The notes under the pieces are model-generated. The model was not told the origin of the DNA and did not search any database. It saw only the letters and a program-made list of their open reading frames with translations. DNA of 64,000 bases from JABMRP01 sp964444795. GTDB lineage: Bacteria; Planctomycetota; Planctomycetia; Pirellulales; Thermoguttaceae. The stretch lies in contig CAYUIQ010000010.1 in NCBI GenBank assembly GCA_964444795.1, forward strand, positions 1 through 64,000, given 5' to 3'. Position 1 is the stretch's first letter, and each line of letters opens with the position of its first letter. The translations under genes and the position numbers were made by a program. This document shows positions 29,278 through 38,887 of the stretch, piece by piece.

Positions 29278-30684
29278 ATGTCGACTGAAGAACACGATCT
29301 CCAGGGTGCTCCCTTTCTGAAGGAGCAGATCGCCGGGCTGTACGAACCGGCCGGATCCAAGGCAACCGGCGAGGCGGCCGAGCGGTCGACCAAACACAAC
29401 CGGGAAGTGACCGAAGCGATTCCCTACTGGCAGGACTGGCGCGAGGCGGCCAGCCAGATCAAGCAATACGCGGTGGCCAACCTCGATAAGCTGCTGGTCG
29501 AGTTCGAGGAGAAAATCACCGCTCGGGGCGCTACCGTGCTTTGGGCCGAGGACGCCGAAGAAGCCAACCGCCACGTGCTTGCCATCGCCCGGGAACACGG
29601 CGTGAAAACGGTCGTCAAGGGCAAGTCGATGGTCACCGAGGAAATGGAACTCAACCAAAAGCTGGCGGAGGCCGGTATTCGGGCGGTGGAAACCGATCTG
29701 GGCGAATACATCGTGCAACTGGCCGAACAGCGCCCCACGCACATCGTCACCCCCGCCCTGCACCTTTCGGCCAAGGAGGTAGGAGAACTGTTTGCCGAGA
29801 AGCTCGGCGAACCGTTCAGCGCCGAACACGAACACCTCACCAAACTCGCCCGAAAATACCTCCGGCAGGAATTTCTCAACGCCGACATGGGTACCTCGGG
29901 TACCAACTTCGCCATCGCCGACACGGGCACGCTGGCCATCGTCGAAAACGAAGGCAACGTCGGATTGTCGACCTCGACGCCCCCGATTCACGTCGCCCTG
30001 ATCGGCGTTGAGAAAGTCTTGCCGCGAATCGACTACTTGCCACTGTTTCTCAACATGCTGGCACGGGTGGGGACCGGGCAGAAGCTAACCAGTTACACCC
30101 ACCTGATCCACGGAGCCACGCCGGGACGCAAATTGTACGTGATCCTGCTGGACAACGGGCGGACGAATGTTCTGCGGGACAAAGCCGCTCGGCGGGCCCT
30201 CTGCTGCATTCGTTGCGGGATGTGTCTCAACGTGTGTCCCGTCTACCGCCGTGCCGGGGGCTGGGCCTACGGATGGGTCTATCCCGGGCCCATCGGTTCG
30301 ATCATTTCGCCCCACCTGATCGGGCTGGACAAGGCGGGCTCGCTCCCCTTCGCTTCCTCGCTTTGCGGTGCTTGTAGTGATGTGTGTCCCGTGAAGATCG
30401 ACATTCCCCATCAATTGGTCCACCTGCGACATCGGGCGGTCAACGAACCGTCCCCCGCGCGCTCGCTGGGCGACCGGATCACCTGGAAACTCTGGGCTTG
30501 GGCCATGGGCGGACCGCGACGGTATCGGGCGACGATGGGGCTTGTGAAGTTGGGTGTTCGCCTGGCCCGATTCTTGCCCTGGCACCCCGGCAAGCTGGGC
30601 GCATGGACCCGAGGCCGAGCGTTGCCGCAAGTTCCCCGCGGAAAGGCGTTTCGCGCCGAGAAGCGTTCCTCTGACAAGACCTAA
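29278..30684 (+). CDS. lutB: Lactate utilisation iron-sulfur protein LutB
   Basis: 468 aa. An N-terminal LUD domain (residues about 70-300, with KTVVKGKSMVTEEMELN) is followed by two 4Fe-4S motifs: CIRCGMCLNVCPVY and CGACSDVCPVKI. The C-terminal tail is basic. Transfers electrons from lactate together with LutA and LutC. GGGGGAG lies before the ATG. A 115-nt gap with a perfect palindrome separates it from lutC, which is unusual for this operon. Confidence 0.94.
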   Translation: MSTEEHDLQGAPFLKEQIAGLYEPAGSKATGEAAERSTKHNREVTEAIPYWQDWREAASQIKQYAVANLDKLLVEFEEKITARGATVLWAEDAEEANRHVLAIAREHGVKTVVKGKSMVTEEMELNQKLAEAGIRAVETDLGEYIVQLAEQRPTHIVTPALHLSAKEVGELFAEKLGEPFSAEHEHLTKLARKYLRQEFLNADMGTSGTNFAIADTGTLAIVENEGNVGLSTSTPPIHVALIGVEKVLPRIDYLPLFLNMLARVGTGQKLTSYTHLIHGATPGRKLYVILLDNGRTNVLRDKAARRALCCIRCGMCLNVCPVYRRAGGWAYGWVYPGPIGSIISPHLIGLDKAGSLPFASSLCGACSDVCPVKIDIPHQLVHLRHRAVNEPSPARSLGDRITWKLWAWAMGGPRRYRATMGLVKLGVRLARFLPWHPGKLGAWTRGRALPQVPRGKAFRAEKRSSDKT

Positions 30685-30719
30685 CAGCCAGTTGGAAAAG
30701 GCGACATTGACGGAAACGC

Positions 30720-30749
30720 GTGCCACTGCTTGCAAGCAAGCAGTGGCAC
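30720..30749. repeat. Perfect palindrome inside the lut operon
   Basis: GTGCCACTGCTTGC (30720-30733) and its exact complement (30736-30749), separated by AA. Located between lutB and lutC. Its GTGCCACTG end is shared with the larger inverted repeat at 54476-54642, so it probably belongs to a repeat family. In RNA it would form a 14-bp hairpin without a T-run. Confidence 0.7.
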
Positions 30750-30799
30750 ACGACCCTTCCAGTCCCCGAAGAGAATCGATAATAGAGTGGCAATATCCC

Positions 30800-31450
30800 A
30801 TGAGCAGTCGCGACGCCATCTTGCAGCGAATTCGTAATGCCTTGGCCGATGCGCCCCGGGTCGAGCCCCCGCCGGTCCCCGAGGTGTGGCCCCGAGAGAA
30901 TTCGACCGTCGAGCAACGGCTCGATCGGTTCGCCCGGGAACTCGAAGCGGTCCAAGGCGAGGTGCATCGCTGTCGGGGGATGGCCGAAGCGCGTGAAGTG
31001 CTTGCCCGGTTGATGGACGAGTCGGCTTGGAGCACGATGGGGATAGTCGATCGGCCGGCATGTCGAGAGCTGGTTGCCGATCTGGCCGAGGACTGCCTCC
31101 ACTTCCCCCAAGACGAGGGGGACGCCAAGGCGTTGGCCGAATTGCCGGTCAGCCTGGTCGCCGCGCGATGGCTGGTGGCCGACACGGGAACGTGCGTGGT
31201 CGAGTGCAATACCCCCCACGAGAGGTTAATGTGCTATTTGCCGCCAGCGTGTGTTATTATTTCACGGAAGGATCAGTTGGCCGAGCACCTGCCGGCCGTC
31301 TGGGATGAGATCGGGCGCGAGACGGCCGATCCCCAGCGGCGCGGCGAGTTTGTGTTGATTACCGGTCCCAGCCGAACGGCGGACATCGAGAAGATCCTGA
31401 TTCTGGGCGTCCACGGCCCGAAGCGTCTGGTCGTGTTGCTGATAGAATGA
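30800..31450 (+). CDS. lutC: Lactate utilisation protein LutC (LUD domain)
   Basis: 216 aa. LUD-domain protein with a C-terminal GPSRTADIEKILILGVHGP motif, diagnostic of LutC/YkgG. ATG 30800 starts MSSRDAILQRIRNALADAP, the usual N-terminus of the family; the frame is open further upstream but has no support there. Completes the lactate oxidation complex with LutA and LutB. Its stop overlaps a possible ATG of the next gene (31447), but a later start is preferred for that gene. Confidence 0.92.
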   Translation: MSSRDAILQRIRNALADAPRVEPPPVPEVWPRENSTVEQRLDRFARELEAVQGEVHRCRGMAEAREVLARLMDESAWSTMGIVDRPACRELVADLAEDCLHFPQDEGDAKALAELPVSLVAARWLVADTGTCVVECNTPHERLMCYLPPACVIISRKDQLAEHLPAVWDEIGRETADPQRRGEFVLITGPSRTADIEKILILGVHGPKRLVVLLIE

Positions 31451-31470
31451 CGTTGCGAGGAACACCAAAC

Positions 31471-32973
31471 ATGGGGACCTTTCATCCCAAAACCGTCCTG
31501 GGGACCTGTCTTCTGGCCGCCATGCTGGCCATCGGCGTTTCGGTCGGCTGTGGCGAGAGCGAACCGTCGCTTGCCGAGGGCGAGTTTGTCGACGGGCAGA
31601 AGCACGGCTTGTGGAAGGAGTGGTTTCCCGACGGCACCCAGTACAGCGAAGGCACGTACAAAGAGGGCAAGGAAGAGGGGACCTGGCGCTGGTGGTATGA
31701 AACGGGAAAACTGCAGTCGGTCGTCGAGTATCGCAACGGCGAGCAACACGGCGAGGAAATCGTCTACTATCGCAACGGGCAAATGCGAAAGAGGTCCTAC
31801 TACGCCTTCGGAAAACGCCAAGGGCTCATGTCCGAATGGGACGACAAAGGTGTGCTGAAAAACGAGGTCGAGTATCAGGCCGGCCTGCCGATCCAATCCT
31901 ATCCCGGCGGAAAGCCGGAGACCGTCCTGCAACTCATCGTCAATCTCAAGCTTGCCGAACTGTTGGGCCTCGATCGTGACCGCCTGGTCTCCGAAGTCCA
32001 GCGCATGGCGAGCGAGCAGGGATGCGGGTTTGAAGAGCGGCCGATGCAACTCGCCGTGACCGTGGAGAATCGCGAGCAGGCCCGGGGCATCGAAAACCAT
32101 GAGTTTGCCGATACCGACGGCGAAATGATCGCGGTGAAGAAGTTCAGCGAGTTTCAGGAGGTTCGAGTTTCAAAACTCCCCTCGCCGCCAGAGAACGGGG
32201 ACCGTCCGCGCCGCCCGGAAGATTCTCCGGCGCCGGCCCCCGGCGACGGGTCCGAAAACGATCCCTCCGAAGAACCGACGGCCGAAGGGACTCCGGACGG
32301 CGACTCCGGAAGTAACGGGGGAAATGGTCTCTGGTCGAGTTCGCATCCCGACGGAACGAAAGCCTCCGAAGGCATGCTCAAGGACGGCAAGGAACAAGGC
32401 CTCTGGCAAACCTGGCATCCCAACGGCCAACTGCAGTCGGAAAAAAACTACTCCGGCGGCGTGCTGCACGGGAAGACGACCACCTGGTACGCCAACGGGA
32501 AGATGGAGCGGCAGGTCCATTACGAAAACGGACAGCGCCAAGGCACCTCGTTGCTTTGGGATGAGCAAGGCGGACTCCTCATGGAACGAGAGTACCGCAA
32601 CGGCGAACTCGTGGATGCTTACCGCGGCGGCCGCCCGAAAACGGTCGTGCAGGTCTCTGTCGAACTGGAATTTGCCGAACTGCTCGGTTTCGATCCGCAA
32701 CAATTGACCGACGACCTCCGCCGATTCGCCGACGCTCACCCCGGTTGCTCCTTGCGGGCGGGTGAGAAGGAACTGGTCCTGACCGTGACCGACGGCCGGC
32801 AAGTCAAGGGAATCCTGGCACACGAAATCACCAACTCGGCCGGCAAGGCCTATCCTTTGGGAGAACTTGCCGAATCGGAGGAACGGCCTCTCGATGAAAC
32901 GGAACCGCCGCCGGAATCTCCTTCGGAACCTCCGCCGGTTTCCGAGGATCCTGCCGCGGGCGACGGCGGATAA
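31471..32973 (+). CDS. MORN-type (YwqK-like) repeat lipoprotein with internal duplication
   Basis: 500 aa. ATG 31471 has AGGA at 31458-31461 and starts a lipoprotein signal (MGTFHPKTVLGTCLLAAMLA) ending at SVGC. ATG 31447 is an alternative. Two halves repeat the same plan: several MORN_2-type units (HGLWKEWFPDGTQ, EGTWRWWYETGKL; second half QGLWQTWHPNGQL), then a small alpha/beta domain (PETVLQLIVNLKLAELLGLD and KTVVQVSVELEFAELLGFD). A Pro/Glu-rich linker of about 60 residues lies between them. MORN_2 proteins are surface or signalling accessories; no enzymatic role can be claimed. Confidence 0.8.
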   Translation: MGTFHPKTVLGTCLLAAMLAIGVSVGCGESEPSLAEGEFVDGQKHGLWKEWFPDGTQYSEGTYKEGKEEGTWRWWYETGKLQSVVEYRNGEQHGEEIVYYRNGQMRKRSYYAFGKRQGLMSEWDDKGVLKNEVEYQAGLPIQSYPGGKPETVLQLIVNLKLAELLGLDRDRLVSEVQRMASEQGCGFEERPMQLAVTVENREQARGIENHEFADTDGEMIAVKKFSEFQEVRVSKLPSPPENGDRPRRPEDSPAPAPGDGSENDPSEEPTAEGTPDGDSGSNGGNGLWSSSHPDGTKASEGMLKDGKEQGLWQTWHPNGQLQSEKNYSGGVLHGKTTTWYANGKMERQVHYENGQRQGTSLLWDEQGGLLMEREYRNGELVDAYRGGRPKTVVQVSVELEFAELLGFDPQQLTDDLRRFADAHPGCSLRAGEKELVLTVTDGRQVKGILAHEITNSAGKAYPLGELAESEERPLDETEPPPESPSEPPPVSEDPAAGDGG

Positions 32974-33001
32974 GTGGATTCCACCACGCCGGGAACAGAC
33001 C

Positions 33002-33208
33002 ATGGCGATCACCTGCCCCAAATGCGGCGCCGGATTCGACGTGACCTTGTTCCAGTTCGGTCATCGCATCCGATGCGATTGCGGCGCCGTCGTGGAACTG
33101 GAAAAGGGCCACGTGGCGCCCCACACCCCGCCGGCCGATCCCGTACCACATGGGCGCGTGACACGCGATTCCACCAACGACTTCCACGGTCTTCCCACAA
33201 CGCCGTAG
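33002..33208 (+). CDS. Small zinc-ribbon protein
   Basis: 68 aa. A single zinc ribbon, CPKCG (near residue 5) and CDCG (near residue 27), with the basic strand HRIRC between. Similar short ribbons head many larger planctomycete proteins, including the one at 34966-37299 (CKCGQKF...CPVCK). It is 28 nt after the MORN gene and may be co-transcribed. Confidence 0.6.
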   Translation: MAITCPKCGAGFDVTLFQFGHRIRCDCGAVVELEKGHVAPHTPPADPVPHGRVTRDSTNDFHGLPTTP

Positions 33209-33257
33209 TACCGGAGGATTCCGAGATGACTCGATCTTCGACTATCGCAACGTGCCG

Positions 33258-34664
33258 CTACGAGGTCGATTCGATCATCGCCTCGATCGCCCCGCGGCAG
33301 TCGGCCTTGGGGAAGTCGAGCGAAGCGGTTCTCCCGCTCGGTGGGAGCATTTCACGGCAAGGGATGCTCTGGGGAGTGTGAACGAGCCGGATCGTGCCGT
33401 TGGCCGCGTCGTGGTTTTCCCCTTCGTCGGCAGCCCCATCGTCCAGCCGATCGGTCTTGCTGATGACCGTGATGCCCCGGTCGGTGACGGTCAGCCCCCG
33501 GGCACGGTCGCGCTGGGGGTCGAATCCGACCTCGAAACCGGCTGGAATACGAATCCCCTTGTCGATAATCGCACGGCGGACCTTGGCGTGCCGCCCGATG
33601 TCCACGCCCTCGAAGAGAATGGAGTCCTCGACGTGGGCGAAACTGTTGACCCGAGTTCCAGGCCCCAGAATGGAACGAATGGCGTACCCGCCGGAGACAA
33701 TCGAGCCGGCGCAGACAATGCTATCCAAGGCCTGGCCGCGCCGGGCCAAGGGGCCCTCTTCGGCGAAGACGAATTTCGGCGGCGGGTAGCTGGGCTGATA
33801 CGTTCGCACCGGCCAGTGGTCGTCGTAGAGGTTCAACTGGGGGTCCGTCGAAATCAGGTCCATGTTCGATTCGTAGTAAGCGTCCAGCGTGCCCACGTCG
33901 CGCCAGTAGGCCTCCCGCTTGCCGTTCTCGTCCATAAACGGATAAGCAAACACGCGATGCGACGAGATGACCGAGGGGATAATGTCGCGGCCGAAGTCGT
34001 GGGCGCTGTCGCGACGGTTGGCATCCAGGCAGAGTTGTTCCAAGAGAAAGCGGGTGTTGAAGACGTAGATACCCATTGAGGCCAGGGCATGCCGGGGATC
34101 GCCGGGCATCGGCCGCGGATGCGAAGGTTTCTCTTGGAATCCGACGATTCGGCCCGCCGAGTCGACCTGCATGACTCCGAACTGACCGGCCGCCGCCACG
34201 TCGACGCGAAGCGCGCCGACGGTCAAATCGGCCCGACTGGCCACGTGATGCTCGACGAGCTTCAGGTAGTCCATCTTGTAGACGTGATCGCCGGCCAGGA
34301 CGACCACATAACTGGGCCGGTCGCTTTCGATCGAGTAGATGTTCTGGTAGACGGCGTCGGCGGTGCCCTGATACCACTGCTCGCCGACGCGCTGTTGGGG
34401 CGGCACCAAATCGACGTATTCTCCCACTTCCCGGCATAGGTACCTGTGCCACCCCAGGTTGACGTGCCGGTCCAGGCTCATCGCCTTGTACTGGGTGAGC
34501 ACGAGAATCTTGCGGAGGTGGCTATTGAGACAGTTGGAGAGCGTAAAATCGATAATTCGATACGCGCCGCCAAAGGGAACCGCCGGTTTCGCCCGATCCA
34601 CGGTCAGCGGTTCCAGCCGCGAGCCTTTTCCGCCCGCCAGAATCACGGCCAGCACGTCGTTCAT
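33258..34664 (-). CDS. glgC: Glucose-1-phosphate adenylyltransferase, E. coli/actinobacterial-type
   Basis: 468 aa. ATG 34664 is chosen because AGGAAGGAA lies about 7 nt upstream; the frame continues to 34694. Motifs: LAGGKGSRLEPLT, RAKPAVPFGG, WYQGTADAVYQN, LAGDHVYKMD, DFGRDIIP and AYWRDVGT. The segment MSLDRHVNLGWHRYL and the regulatory Arg/Lys positions near the N-terminus match the bacterial GlgC type, distinct from the copy at 11423. After the usual end (GITVISK) there is an extra tail of about 60 residues. It converges with the small zinc-ribbon gene. Confidence 0.92.
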   Translation of the reverse strand: MNDVLAVILAGGKGSRLEPLTVDRAKPAVPFGGAYRIIDFTLSNCLNSHLRKILVLTQYKAMSLDRHVNLGWHRYLCREVGEYVDLVPPQQRVGEQWYQGTADAVYQNIYSIESDRPSYVVVLAGDHVYKMDYLKLVEHHVASRADLTVGALRVDVAAAGQFGVMQVDSAGRIVGFQEKPSHPRPMPGDPRHALASMGIYVFNTRFLLEQLCLDANRRDSAHDFGRDIIPSVISSHRVFAYPFMDENGKREAYWRDVGTLDAYYESNMDLISTDPQLNLYDDHWPVRTYQPSYPPPKFVFAEEGPLARRGQALDSIVCAGSIVSGGYAIRSILGPGTRVNSFAHVEDSILFEGVDIGRHAKVRRAIIDKGIRIPAGFEVGFDPQRDRARGLTVTDRGITVISKTDRLDDGAADEGENHDAANGTIRLVHTPQSIPCREMLPPSGRTASLDFPKADCRGAIEAMIESTS

Positions 34665-34965
34665 GAGGATTCCTTCCTCGCGCCTACTCCGCACCGCACG
34701 ACACGGAAGACGTGTCGATACTCCGGTTTGCGGAAAGGCTATCGCTTGGGTGGGCTGCGTCGTTTGCTTGGGGACATCAGCATGGGGTGGGCTTTTCTTG
34801 CTGATTCAAAACCATAGCACATGATCTTGCCCCAGGGCGCGAAACCCCCGGACCCAGAGGGCTTTTTCGCACAATGGCTTCACCCCGCACCGGGATATTC
34901 GTTGCAGAGCGGATAGATTCGCGCATTTTCAACGGGCCGGCGGACGAAGTCGCCCGGGGTCGACG
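34665..34965. other. Spacer upstream of the second glgC
   Basis: 301 nt. It must contain the minus-strand promoter of glgC and the end of the upstream transcript. No clear promoter was identified. A short GC-rich imperfect hairpin near 34850-34870 (CCCCCGG...CCAGAGGG) is followed by T-rich bases on the plus strand, which is the wrong side for the minus-strand genes. Confidence 0.35.
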
Positions 34966-37299
34966 TCAAAACTCCGCCACGACTGGCAGGCTCAGAACGT
35001 CGGGCTCCTTGGGGAGAAAGTAGGGGATCGTTACGCCTGTCATGATGGCGTCTACCGGATCAAATGCCGGGGGAGTCGTTCCCTCCTCGGGTGCTTCCGC
35101 GACGGCCGGCGCCGAGACGGGGAATATACCCCGCCAGAGTTCGGCCGCGGGTTCGCCGGCGGACCACAGCGCGGCAAGTTCGCAGATCGTACCCGCCGCT
35201 GCCGGTTCGACCCGTTCCCGATAGTAGACCCCCAGCGAGAGCGGTTGATTGTCGGCCACTTCGATCTTGTTGGCCGCCAGAAGCTCGGTCAATCGCTGTG
35301 CGACGCGCTGTTTGACCTCACTGCCGGCGAGATCGGCCGGGCCGATGACCTCGACCTTCAGGCTGACGCTGTCACCCGGCCGGAGCACCACTTCGGCGTC
35401 CGACTCCATAACCTCGATCGCCGCGAGGATCCCTTCCATGGGGACCTCGGCCGGAGCCAGACATGCACCGTCGGGGGTTGCGTCCCCGACACAGACGGCC
35501 ATGGGGGCAATGAACCGAGGTGTGCCGCCGATCGCATTGTCGCCGCTGCGCAGCCAGACGACCCGTTTCGTCTCGCGGTCGACGATTTGCCGGCCGCATA
35601 CCAGCCAGCCGCTTGCCTCGGGAGTCCATTGGAGTTGCGCTTCCTCGGAGCCGTCGCCCGGAAGAGGAGTGTCGAAGACCTGATCGAAGACGACCTCCAG
35701 GTCCTTTCCCTGCCCGCCCCAGCAGACGATGCGGTGGGTATCCTTGACCGGGATCAGGACCGCCAGTTCCTTCCCGTCGGGTGAGTACGCGGCTCCTCGG
35801 CAGTTCAAGAAAGGCGCTCGAGAGCGGCCCTCGGGCATCGGCATCGGTCCCACTTCCTTGCCTTGCCCCAAATCGTAGACCATTACTTGCGTCGAATCGA
35901 CGGCGGCGAGGTGCTTGCCGTCGGGTGAAATCGCGACCGTGTGGCGGTCGAATTCCTCGCTCTGAAAACTCTCGTCGAGTTCGCCCGTTTCGATATCCCA
36001 GACCGTCACCGTGGGCGCGACCCCCTGCCTCCCGGCGCAGAGCAGCCGGTCGGAACCGAGGAACCGCATGAAGAACATGCGTAACGGCACCGGGCGTCCC
36101 GAGGCGCCCTTGGCGGAGAGTTCCAGTGTTTTGAGCAACTCCCCTTCTTCGCAGTCGATGATATCCACCAGCGACTCCGTGGATACCGCGCCGCTGACCG
36201 CTCTGGTTTTCTTCAGATAGGCCACGGCAAACAGCAATCCGTCGGCGCTCAACGCGCGGTGCGTGGGCTCGAATTCTCCCTGCCCTTCGATCTTGCCCAC
36301 CTTCTCGCCGGTGGCCAGATCAAAGACGGCACTGCCCACGGCCACGAACTCACTCAGGCCGGCAACCGACGTACGGGAACGGGAGGAAGTACCGGGTCGG
36401 GTAACGGTGGTTCGCGATCCGCGCCGCGAAGTCCCCGATCCGGGTGCGTACACGATCGGCACATCGGCGGATGTTAGGGCGATAGGATCGCTCCACTGGG
36501 GCAGAGGTGACTCTCCGGGCGTTGGCCCCACCGGTGGCTTCTCGGCCGGCGTGCCGGAGCCGGGCGTGGCCGGAGTCTCGCCGGGAGTCGTAGCCGGAGT
36601 TCCCGGCGTGGTGGTGTCCTCCGGAGGCGTCGTCTCTTCGCCCGGTTTGGCCGGCTCTCCATTGTCGGTCGGCGGCGTGTTCTCGCCCTCGCTCTCTTTC
36701 GGCCCCGGCTCTTCCTCACCTGGGGCAGGCTGCTGGGGATTGGGGGCAGGCTTTTGTGGCTGCCCCCCCGCAACCGGTGACCGCCGCGTCGGTTTCTTCT
36801 CCCCCCCGAAATAGAGAAAGTAGATCGCCGCCACCACGACCAACAGGCCGACCGTTGGGATCGTGATTTGCGCCCATCGGGGCCACTCCTTCCAGTTCCG
36901 CCAAGCGGCGACCTTGTCGGAGGATTCTTCCTCTTCCTCTTCTTCCTCCTCTTGGGTTTCCTCCTCTTCCTCCTTGAAACCGAAGTCGTCTTCCGGCTCC
37001 GGCGCGTAGCGGCTCCTCTTCTTCGGTTTCTCGTCGGGGAGATCGACGTCCTCGGTCGTGACGGGAATCGACATCTCGGCCACCGGCCCGTCGTCGTCGG
37101 CCATGCCGAACAGGTCGTCGTCCACGGCGGGCGTCGGGCTCGGAGCCGGTTTCTCGGCGGCCGGTTTCTCGGCGGCCGGTTTCTCGGCGGCGGGGATCGT
37201 CAGCGGTTCCTTGCAGACGGGGCATTTGACCTGTTTCCCGGCCAGGGCATCCTTGGCATTGAACTTCTGGCCACACTTGCAGGTGACGTTGATCGGCAT
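34966..37299 (-). CDS. Zinc-ribbon, single-pass membrane protein with WD40-like propeller
   Basis: 777 aa. An N-terminal zinc ribbon (CKCGQKF...CPVCK) is followed by a triple AAEKP repeat, an acidic run of Glu (about 110-125), one transmembrane helix (ITIPTVGLLVVVAAIYFLYF, about 147-166), and a long Pro/Thr/Glu-rich linker. A WD40/YVTN-like propeller follows (about 310-640, with HTVAISPDGKHLAAVDS and AYSPDGKELAVLI), then a C-terminal domain (SLKVEVIGPADLAGSEVKQR). The topology suggests a cytoplasmic ribbon and an external sensing or scaffolding domain. Function unknown. Confidence 0.75.
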   Translation of the reverse strand: MPINVTCKCGQKFNAKDALAGKQVKCPVCKEPLTIPAAEKPAAEKPAAEKPAPSPTPAVDDDLFGMADDDGPVAEMSIPVTTEDVDLPDEKPKKRSRYAPEPEDDFGFKEEEEETQEEEEEEEEESSDKVAAWRNWKEWPRWAQITIPTVGLLVVVAAIYFLYFGGEKKPTRRSPVAGGQPQKPAPNPQQPAPGEEEPGPKESEGENTPPTDNGEPAKPGEETTPPEDTTTPGTPATTPGETPATPGSGTPAEKPPVGPTPGESPLPQWSDPIALTSADVPIVYAPGSGTSRRGSRTTVTRPGTSSRSRTSVAGLSEFVAVGSAVFDLATGEKVGKIEGQGEFEPTHRALSADGLLFAVAYLKKTRAVSGAVSTESLVDIIDCEEGELLKTLELSAKGASGRPVPLRMFFMRFLGSDRLLCAGRQGVAPTVTVWDIETGELDESFQSEEFDRHTVAISPDGKHLAAVDSTQVMVYDLGQGKEVGPMPMPEGRSRAPFLNCRGAAYSPDGKELAVLIPVKDTHRIVCWGGQGKDLEVVFDQVFDTPLPGDGSEEAQLQWTPEASGWLVCGRQIVDRETKRVVWLRSGDNAIGGTPRFIAPMAVCVGDATPDGACLAPAEVPMEGILAAIEVMESDAEVVLRPGDSVSLKVEVIGPADLAGSEVKQRVAQRLTELLAANKIEVADNQPLSLGVYYRERVEPAAAGTICELAALWSAGEPAAELWRGIFPVSAPAVAEAPEEGTTPPAFDPVDAIMTGVTIPYFLPKEPDVLSLPVVAEF

Positions 37300-37416
37300 G
37301 CCTCGACCTCTTTTTCGGGACAGAACGTCGGAGGATCAGTGCGCCGACGCCGCCGGGGGAACGACCGGCGACGGCGTAGCGACTGGATTGGATTTGCAGC
37401 GCACGCTATTGTCGAC

Positions 37417-38061
37417 CTAATCCGTTTCTGTGTCAACCTTTTGGGCCCCCCTCCGGTCGACAACTCGCATCAGGTACACCAGGCCCACGAAATCATAGAC
37501 CGCATGGGCGGTCACCGGCACCAGCAGATTGCCGCCGGTAGTCATCCACAGCCAGCCGAGGTAGCCCCCGATCAGCGTGGCCAGAATGCCGTACGTCGGG
37601 GTGACGAGGTGGACCAGCCCGAAAATCAGGCTGGCCGCCACCAGACCGACCCAGGGACCGGCCGGACCGCCGACCGATCCGGCGGCGACCTCTTGGAGGA
37701 TCGCGCGAAAGAGCATCTCCTCGCCCACGCCGGCCGCGATGGCAATCGCCGCGAGTTCCAGCACCGTGCATCCGCGAAGCAGCGGAACGATCAACTCGCG
37801 AACCACCCGCAACAGCCGTCGAAACGGCTTCCAAGGACTATGGACGCACCCGAAGAAGAGCACCAGCAACGGCAGCGCGGCCAAGGCACCCAATCCAAGG
37901 GCCGCAAACGACGGCGGAATCCGGCCCGCCGGGGGAAGTCCAAACGCCCAACCCAACAGCAGCGCCACGACGCCAAGACTTCCCTCAAACGTAACGGCCC
38001 CCAGCGCCACAAGCCGTGGCGTGACCGGCATCGGTGCGTCAGGCGGCCGGGAATTGTCCAT
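37417..38061 (-). CDS. CPBP family intramembrane glutamic endopeptidase
   Basis: 214 aa, several membrane segments. The Abi/CPBP (Rce1-like) motifs are present: motif 1 GEEMLFRAIL (EExxxR), motif 2 FGLVH and motif 3 HAVYDF. ATG 38061 follows the DoxX-like gene by 8 nt, so the two form an operon. Members cleave prenylated proteins or signal peptides, or confer bacteriocin self-immunity; the substrate here is unknown. Confidence 0.88.
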   Translation of the reverse strand: MDNSRPPDAPMPVTPRLVALGAVTFEGSLGVVALLLGWAFGLPPAGRIPPSFAALGLGALAALPLLVLFFGCVHSPWKPFRRLLRVVRELIVPLLRGCTVLELAAIAIAAGVGEEMLFRAILQEVAAGSVGGPAGPWVGLVAASLIFGLVHLVTPTYGILATLIGGYLGWLWMTTGGNLLVPVTAHAVYDFVGLVYLMRVVDRRGAQKVDTETD

Positions 38062-38069
38062 CGACTTGC

Positions 38070-38501
38070 TCAATACCCGTCGATGGGAGTCCGCCGCAGA
38101 AACGGATCGATGCTCAGCGGTCCGGCTCCGTAGGCCACGATCATCAACAGCCCGCCCATGATGCTGACATTCCTCATGCAATTGATCGTTTCGACAAACC
38201 GCTCGGCGTATTCCGAAACGTTCCAGAAATCATGGAACAGGAACGTGGCGGCGGCCAGAAAGACGATCAGGCCGATGGCCCCCCAGCGTGCGCGAAAGCC
38301 GGTGAGGATCGAAAGTCCGCCACCGAACAAGGCGACCAGTGCCAACGCCAGCAGCACGTGGGGAACGGGCAGCCCCTTGCCTTCGATGAGGTCGATGCCG
38401 GCCTGCCAGTTCATGACGTGGTGGACCCCGCTGCCAATGAAAAGGGCGCTGATCAGAATTCGCCCCACGAGTGCAACAATATGTTGAGTCAGGTAACGCA
38501 T
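38070..38501 (-). CDS. DoxX family membrane protein
   Basis: 143 aa, four predicted membrane helices. N-terminal VGRILISALFIGSGVHHVMNW and later LVALFGGGLSILTGFRARWGA are typical of DoxX/DoxD-like proteins. ATG 38501 is preceded by GGAGAGG. The open frame to 38750 is not used. First gene of a two-gene operon with the CPBP protease. Family roles are linked to thiol/redox and oxidative stress, but are not settled. Confidence 0.85.
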   Translation of the reverse strand: MRYLTQHIVALVGRILISALFIGSGVHHVMNWQAGIDLIEGKGLPVPHVLLALALVALFGGGLSILTGFRARWGAIGLIVFLAAATFLFHDFWNVSEYAERFVETINCMRNVSIMGGLLMIVAYGAGPLSIDPFLRRTPIDGY

Positions 38502-38887
38502 GGATCGGTTCCTCTCCTCTCGGTTGGAGGCAACAATGAAGTTCGGTACTAGTCTACCCCAATGGCCAGGGGTTTCCACCACCGGAGGCCCGATCTGCGT
38601 GAAGCTGGGATGCGATACCCACCCACCAGGGGCATCCTTGACGGTCAATCCTCCCCCTGATAAACTGGCGCGTTTCATTTTGGACGAAATGGGCTGTCTC
38701 TGTCGAAGGCGTCCCGACAGCGGCGATTCTCGATGAACCCCGCGGTCCATGGATTCGCCTCGACCGATACTGAGGCTGGCTTTCTCGCCCCCCTATAATG
38801 GGGATGCCTCCCGATACACAACGAAACCGATTTCTTACTCTCCCCCTGTTTTGACCCATCCGTTTGGAGGTCACGAAGGAACAAGCC
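38502..38887. other. Divergent spacer upstream of ppdK
   Basis: 386 nt between the DoxX-like gene and ppdK. It contains the candidate ppdK promoter (38770-38799) and an AT-rich leader before GGAGGTCACGAAGGAAC. No coding sequence supported. Confidence 0.4.
38770..38799 (+). promoter_or_regulatory. Candidate promoter of ppdK
   Basis: TATAAT at 38794-38799 is a consensus -10. The -35 (CTGAGG, 38770-38775, 18 nt spacer) is poor. The ATG is 88 nt downstream. Confidence 0.35.
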
